A model generated the notes under the pieces. That model made no database searches. It saw only the letters and a program-made list of their open reading frames with translations, and had not been told where the DNA came from. A DNA stretch of 64,000 nt, taken from contig JBBQZQ010000007.1 of the NCBI GenBank assembly GCA_038207565.1, positions 47,256 to 111,255 on the forward strand, written 5' to 3'. Shown here one piece after another: positions 59,330 through 64,000 of the stretch (within the stretch, counting starts at the first letter, position 1; every line of letters begins with the position of its first letter). The position numbers were made by a program, and so were the translations under genes. The DNA comes from JALZAI01 sp038207565 (GTDB taxonomy: Bacteria; Actinomycetota; Actinomycetes; Mycobacteriales; Jatrophihabitantaceae).

Positions 59330-60111
59330 TCAAACCGGGATGCGGGAGCCATCTGCCGAGGACACATCAAACTCCCCCGTCACCGCCGCTGTGATCAACG
59401 ACCGTTTCAACTCGTCAAGAAGGTCGATCGACTGCTGCAGGGCCGCCGCGTTTCTCCTTACACGGGCGAGTGCGTCCGTCCCGCCCGGCCGAGCGTGACC
59501 TGTTGTGCGACGTCTGCGGAAGGAACGCGCAAGCAGGCAATGCCGCTCATGTTCAGGTGCGGGTGGAGAGAACCCTAAGTCGTGTCCGCTACGAGTCGAT
59601 CGAAGACCGGTGACATTAGAACCAGGCGCAGGTACTCGCTGGCGAGCCACACCGGCCGCACCAGAACGACACGTTGCCCGATCGCAACCGGTTGGTCATC
59701 AGCGCTGAGCAATGCCACCTCACCGACCGGAGCTTCTCGGGTAAGCAGCACGTCACCGGCCATAGGCACCGCCCGACGCGTCCATTCGAAATAGGTCGAG
59801 TCATTTATCTCGCGGAGCAGGGGCCGAACAAGCTCGCCTTTGCGGATGGCGCCTGTCCATGCGCACCAGTGTTGGCCACCCGGTGTCTCCGGCGCCGTCT
59901 TATGCTCCGTATCGATGATCAGCGCGACAGCCGACAATGGGGGGCCGGACCTTGCATCGAGCTGCCGGATCAAGTCTCCGGCAATGTTTAGCCGCATCCC
60001 ATCCGTAAGCGCCAGTTGATGCTCGCGGGCGGCGATGATGTTGTCGATGCGGGCGACCTGGTCGTCGAGTAAGTCAGCAATCCGCCGCTGCGCCTCCAAC
60101 GGAGGCAATGA
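59330..60111 (-). pseudogene. hsdS: Type I restriction specificity subunit remnant (HsdS)
   Basis: The readable part begins in the central conserved region LPPLEAQRRIADLLDDQVAR; the whole first target-recognition domain is missing. A second TRD follows (IIDTEHKTAPETPGGQHWCA, VPMAGDVLLTREAPVGEVAL, LVLMSPVFDRLVADTT), then an in-frame TAG at about 59577 where SLHPHLNMSGIACLRVPS continues, then a one-base frameshift before the intact C-terminal coil RRNAAALQQSIDLLDELKRS and LITAAVTGEFDVSS. With the first TRD gone and two further lesions, it cannot make a normal specificity subunit. Confidence 0.88.
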
Positions 60112-61434
60112 CAGATCTCGTCGGTCAGGTGCTTCTCCGCGGCCTCGCGAACGGCGTTAGCCTGCTGGGCAGGCGACAGCGACAGATACCCATCGGCCAG
60201 CGGGATGTTCTCCTGGTCGCGCAGGTCAGCATCGGCCTCGTAGCCACCGCCCTTCTTGGCCCTGATCGGGTCGGCTTCCGCGTCGTACACGGCGATCGAC
60301 TTCAGCACCGTGTTGATCTGGCGCGTCTGCAGGCCGCATGCCGACACCGCGACCCGCGCCTGCTTCTCGTCCGGCCACGTCTTGCCGAGCAGCGACGCCA
60401 CCGCCGAAGCCAGTTCCGGCGCGAGCGCGGCCGTCGTCGTCTCCTCCACCCGCCACGTCCGTCGCATCGGTCGTTCGACGGTGAGCCGCGCGAAGCCGAA
60501 GTCCTGGTTGCGCATCACCTTCACCCGAGCGTCCGACCCATCGAGCTCGACGGCGTCGCGGAACAGGCGGGCGATCTCGTCGATCGCGTCGCGGGTCAGC
60601 TCCTTACGCTTGTCGCCGAGTGACTTGCGCATCTTGGTGCCCAGCCCGCGGGCGTCGACCAGCGTCACGATGCCCACTCGCTCAGCGGGCTTGCGGTTGG
60701 TCACGATCCACACGTAGGTCGAGATGCCGGTGTTGTAGAACATCTGGTCCGGCAGGCCGACGATCCCTTCGAGCAGGTCGTTCTCGATGATCCACCGTCG
60801 GACCTCCGACTCCCCCGACCCGGCCCCGCCGGAGAACAGCGGCGAACCCGACAGCACGATCGCCAGCCGCGACCCAGCGCTCGCCGCAGAGGCAGGCTTC
60901 ATCTTGCTGATCATGTGCTGCAGGAACAGCAACGACCCGTCGCTGATCCTCGGCAGCCCGGCGTGGAAGCGGTTCGACCCGCCCGCGGTCAGTGCCTCGG
61001 CCTTGATCGGCTCGGCGTAGGCCTTCGAGTCCACGCCGTAGGGCGGGTTGGCCAGGACGTAGTCGAAGCGCGTCCCGCGGAACGCGTCGTCGACCAGCGA
61101 GTTGCCCGGCGCCATCAGCTCCGGCGCGACGCCGCGCATCATCAGCTCCGAGCAGGCGATCGCCCACGTCTCGGAATTCAGCTCCTGCCCCGACATCTCG
61201 ACGGTCGCGGCCGGGTTGAGCTCGCGCGGCGTGTAGTGCTCACCCGCGGTTTCGTTGCTCATCTCGGAGAAACACGGCCGGCTTGGTCGGCTCAAGGACG
61301 GCGTCGAGCCGGAAGAGCACCAGGGTCGGCAGCATGACCGACCCGTACTCGTGCGGCTTCAGGTGACCGCGCAGCTTGTCGGCGATCTTCCAGATGAACG
61401 CGACCTTGTTCTCGAACCCTGCCGGTGCGGCCAT
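60112..61434 (-). pseudogene. hsdM: Type I restriction modification methylase remnant (HsdM)
   Basis: From the ATG at 61434: AAPAGFENKVAFIWKIADKL, then LPTLVLFRLDAVLEPTKPAV. Here some 100 or more residues are missing and the frame shifts to FSEMSNETAGEHYTPRE. The next residues are LNPAATVEMSGQELNSETWA; in intact HsdM about 45-50 residues lie between HYTPRE and LNPAATVE, including SAM-binding motif I (DPACGTGG). Motif IV is kept (YVLANPPYGVD). The C-terminus follows the family to AEKHLTDEI and then runs straight into the middle of hsdS. No hsdR is in the window. The methylase is certainly inactive. Confidence 0.9.
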
Positions 61435-61599
61435 ATCTTCCTTCCCGGGTACGTGCCGATCTTTCCGCGATGCTCCAGGCCTGTCGACGCGAGACGTCAG
61501 ATCAGCGCGCCGCCTCGTCAACGTGGGCGCGCAGCTCGCCCGCGATCTTGCGTCCCAGGATGCCAGCCGCCTCGGCCCGCCCTATCGCAAGGCGGAGCC

Positions 61600-61680
61600 A
61601 AAAACGGATCCGTGCCTGTGGCCGTGCAGTCTCCGAGAGTCCGGGCCACCGTCGTGACGTTCAGGCCGTCGACGCGCATG
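61600..61680 (-). pseudogene. Possible AbiEi-like antitoxin/DUF559-type remnant
   Basis: A short stretch reads MRVDGLNVTTVARTLGDC, resembling the VxGLPVTTxARTLVDLA element common in AbiEi-domain and DUF559 proteins. A neighbouring frame just upstream reads ERAVEQHAFIDAGSLLRT. Only fragments remain. Confidence 0.4.
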
Positions 61681-61913
61681 ACGTCCGTAGCAGCGAGCCC
61701 GCGTCGATGAATGCGTGTTGCTCGACCGCGCGTTCGACCTGTTCATCGTTGCATGGTCACTGGGCGTCAGTGGGCGATCAATCGATGCGAGACCCGGCGC
61801 GGCGCGCAGTAGTCCAACTGTGAAGTGGACATCCAAACGGCATCGCTGATCCGGCACAAACATGTGGGCCCATTTGTGAATCGCTTGGAATACGCCGCGT
61901 AATTCGTCATCGG

Positions 61914-62160
61914 ATGCCGCGAAAGCATCGTCGTCGCGCTCGCGTACCCAACGCGCAGCGGGCACACCCAGGTGAGCCGAGACTGCCGGCCGCGATCGCG
62001 GTCATCGCGCTTTACGCGGCGTCGCCCGATCGGCTGTTGATCGGTCCACGTTACGTAATGCCCGGCCTGGAGCTGATCCTGTACGTACCGCTGGTGCTGG
62101 CCAACCCGCAGTGAATGAGTAAGCAGAACCGGCTTCTGCGTCGGCTCTCGATCCTCGCGT
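61914..62160 (+). pseudogene. Remnant of an actinobacterial multi-pass membrane protein
   Basis: The frame reads RLPAAIAVIALYAASPDRLL then IGPRYVMPGLELILYVPLVL and ANPQ, a hydrophobic pattern seen at the N-terminus of roughly 200-residue hypothetical membrane proteins. An in-frame TGA (62112-62114) interrupts it, and the same frame continues MSKQNRLLRRLSI before similarity ends. Stop plus loss of the remaining membrane segments mark it as a relic. Confidence 0.55.
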
Positions 62161-62518
62161 ACTCGGGTGACACGGCCACCGCGGTCAGGTTCCGGCTGAT
62201 GTCTGGCGTAGCACGCAGATGGCGCAGGCTGCTGCGCCCCACGCCCGCCTCGCATGACACACAGGGGAACGATGTGCTGAACCGTGCGGCGCCCCTCGTC
62301 GTGCGCAGCGTCGCATCCGATGGTCCGGGTTCAGCATTCTGTAATCCTCGTAGGTCTGGTCAGGGCTCGAGCCTTGCGAGGATTGTGATGCCTGAGCCGT
62401 AGTAGCCGCTCGCACGGCGGACGCCTTGCGTCGTTCGGTTCACCGGCATGACGCGCGCCATCTGACGTGTGTATCCATCTGTGGACATGCCGATCACGAC
62501 TGGAAAGGGACTCTCACG

Positions 62519-63877
62519 ATGGGCATGTCACGATCACGGCGCCGGTTCCGGCTGACCGCGCTGGCGGCCACCGCCGCGGCCACGGCGGTAGGCGGGTTGG
62601 TCGTTGCGGCCAACCAGGCGTCAGCAGGGCCGCACCATTCCTATTCGCGTCCCGGCTCAGCGCATGGGCTGGGCCAACTCACCGGCCTGCTGCCGCGCGA
62701 CCACCTCACCTTGGAGAGCGCGCTGCGGGTCGACCTGTCCCGCGAAACGGTTCGGCTGCCGCTCTACAAGGGCAAGGCCCACGGTAAGACGGTCTGGTTC
62801 GTGTTGCTGGACGCCTCCGACAGCGGTCTGGCCAGCGACCTCGGGGTGAACTACGCGCCGAAACTGGCCAACCTCGGCATCGGGTGCCCGACCTGCGTGG
62901 AGGACGTGACCCTGCAGGCACCGACACCGCAACAGAACCGGTTCGGCCCGGCCGTCGTCAACTTCAAGGACGCGCCCGACTTCAGCCCGACCCGGGTGGC
63001 GGTTCCCGGCCCGACCGGCTTCCCGCTGAAGACGTTCCAGCCGGGTGCCGTCGGCGGTCCCGAGTACAGCCCATTCATCCGGATCGCCGGGTCGCCCGTC
63101 GTGTACAGCGCCCCGATCGTGGCGACTGGTAACGGTCCCTTCGACGTCGTGCACCACACCAACACCGGGGACCGGGTCCTCGGCGTCCATATCGCTCCGA
63201 AGGCGCCGGCCGGGAGGTACCACGACTCGTGGGCCGACCTGCTGTTGATCAAGGGGTTCGACGCAGGCCAGCCGATCTTGTACCTGAGCACGGACGCCGG
63301 CCAACCGCTGACGGCGGTGCTGGAACGCGCCACCTACGCGGCGACACTGGACAAGGCGGCGTACAACGGTGGCGACGACTTCCTGGGATCGGCTCGCGAA
63401 CGCCTGTTCGGCTTCATCAACGGCCAGACCGGCAAGCACAACCGACAAGCCCAGGGATTCCAACACCTGGCCATCGATGGGCTCATCGGCCGTGACGCCT
63501 CTGCCACCGATCACAAGTTGATCAAAGCGCTGCGCAACGGCGGCGATCTGCTCAACGTCTTCGGCGACTTCCCCACCCTGGCCGACCCACGACACTCCCG
63601 CGCCTACAGTCCGCTGTGGGACGCGCAACTGGGATTGTGGACACCCAAGGCCGTCGCGGAAGGCCGCAATACCCGCCAGATCGATGAAAACCAGGTGTTC
63701 AACCTCGCCGCCACCCGACCCGATCTGCTCACCGGCGTCGACCCGGCCACCGGCAAACCAGCCCCGTACGGTTCGGTCGGGGTCGACATCAACTGTGCCG
63801 TGATCGGATTCACCGCGAAGGCGCCCAGGGCCAACCTCGCCGCCCCGGTACCAGGTTCGCAGTTCCCGCCACGCTGA
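62519..63877 (+). CDS. Secreted protein of unknown function, paralogue of the gene at 1-972
   Basis: 452 residues from the ATG at 62519 with GGAAAGGGA upstream. Signal peptide: basic SRSRRRFR, hydrophobic LTALAATAAATAVGGLVVAA, then ANQASA before GPHHSY. The mature part is not a family I recognise. It contains one CPTC pair (about 122-125), the block DFSPTRVAVPGPTGFPLK (about 158-175) and the C-terminal YSPLWDAQLGLWTPKAVAEG, all shared with the partial gene at the start of the window. It may be a surface adhesin or hydrolase-like exported protein. It ends 22 bases before a suspicious G/C homopolymer region. Confidence 0.85.
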   Translation: MGMSRSRRRFRLTALAATAAATAVGGLVVAANQASAGPHHSYSRPGSAHGLGQLTGLLPRDHLTLESALRVDLSRETVRLPLYKGKAHGKTVWFVLLDASDSGLASDLGVNYAPKLANLGIGCPTCVEDVTLQAPTPQQNRFGPAVVNFKDAPDFSPTRVAVPGPTGFPLKTFQPGAVGGPEYSPFIRIAGSPVVYSAPIVATGNGPFDVVHHTNTGDRVLGVHIAPKAPAGRYHDSWADLLLIKGFDAGQPILYLSTDAGQPLTAVLERATYAATLDKAAYNGGDDFLGSARERLFGFINGQTGKHNRQAQGFQHLAIDGLIGRDASATDHKLIKALRNGGDLLNVFGDFPTLADPRHSRAYSPLWDAQLGLWTPKAVAEGRNTRQIDENQVFNLAATRPDLLTGVDPATGKPAPYGSVGVDINCAVIGFTAKAPRANLAAPVPGSQFPPR

Positions 63878-63898
63878 CCAGGCAGGAAGACGCGGCGT

Positions 63899-63973
63899 GG
63901 GGGGGGGGGGGGGCGGGCCCCCCCCCCGCCCCCCCAGGTGGGGGGGGGTCGGCACCCCACACCCCCCCCCCCC
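63899..63973. repeat. G/C homopolymer tracts, probable sequence artefact
   Basis: Runs of 15 G (63899-63913), 10 C (63918-63927), 7 C (63929-63935), 9 G (63940-63948) and 12 C (63962-63973) in about 75 bases, partly self-complementary. Nothing comparable occurs elsewhere in the window. It resembles poly-G read ends assembled with their reverse complements at a contig edge. Confidence 0.8.
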
Positions 63974-64000
63974 AACAAAAACGAAAACCCGGCCCCGAAG

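Noticed and set aside
1..64000. tRNA, rRNA, prophage or insertion-sequence genes
   Set aside because: I looked for T-loop-like GGTTCGAATC elements, transposase, integrase and phage structural motifs and found none that could be supported; the excisionase-like HTH at 52843 has no mobile-element context.

Overview
The window is high-GC actinobacterial DNA: codons end mostly in G or C, GTG and TTG starts are common, and several families are actinobacterial hallmarks (a mycothiol-dependent maleylpyruvate-isomerase-like gene, a PPOX/F420-like flavin protein, AraC/TetR regulators with VOC neighbours, and a histidine kinase / response-regulator-flavoprotein / UBP-zinc-finger trio). A soil or plant-associated member of the Frankiales/Jatrophihabitans/Mycobacteriales area fits, but that is inference from gene content only.

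Layout. 0-1 kb: 3' part of a secreted protein whose distant paralogue lies at 62.5-63.9 kb. 1-8.3 kb: a minus-strand Ter/Tel stress cluster with six TerD-domain proteins, TelA, a small XpaC-like helical protein and a TerC-related membrane protein (DUF475), preceded by a CYTH-CHAD protein. 10-14.8 kb: redox-signalling operon (response regulator fused to a thioredoxin-reductase-like flavoprotein, cNMP-binding histidine kinase, UBP zinc finger) and DNA polymerase IV. 15.3-19.7 kb: dehalogenation region with a haloalkane dehalogenase that has lost its nucleophile by internal deletion, a 2-haloacid dehalogenase, an intact LinB-like haloalkane dehalogenase, a VOC remnant and an SDR/TetR pair. 20-31.3 kb: metabolic genes (4-alpha-glucanotransferase, D-amino-acid oxidase, NDH-2, SGNH hydrolase, AraC-VOC, cupin-TetR, DUF427-aldo/keto reductase). 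31.4-38.5 kb: an uncharacterised glycan/molybdenum gene set (methyltransferase, DUF2064 nucleotidyltransferase-like, GT2, epimerase with a CPRC insert, membrane molybdopterin oxidoreductase, large membrane protein). 39-56.8 kb: secreted proteins, GH13 enzyme, GGDEF-EAL protein, phospholipase D-like, ThDP enzyme, flavoproteins, PhoX-like phosphatase, TMEM175-like channel, DsbA/FrnE, regulators. 57-61.5 kb: a dense toxin-antitoxin and type I restriction-modification graveyard. 62.5-63.9 kb: secreted paralogue. The last ~100 bases are G/C homopolymers that look artefactual.

The most striking theme is gene decay with recognisable scars. A yoeB toxin gene is disrupted by two extra copies of a 10-bp repeat lying exactly at the codons for its active-site region; because the unit is not a multiple of three this could be a phase switch. 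A second toxin (VapC type) carries a one-base frameshift. The type I methylase has lost its SAM-binding motif I segment and is joined to a specificity subunit that lacks its first recognition domain. A haloalkane dehalogenase and a maleylpyruvate-isomerase-like gene carry clean in-frame internal deletions, a flavodoxin-like gene carries one in-frame amber codon, and several short remnants are present. Whether this is biology or assembly error is the first thing to settle.
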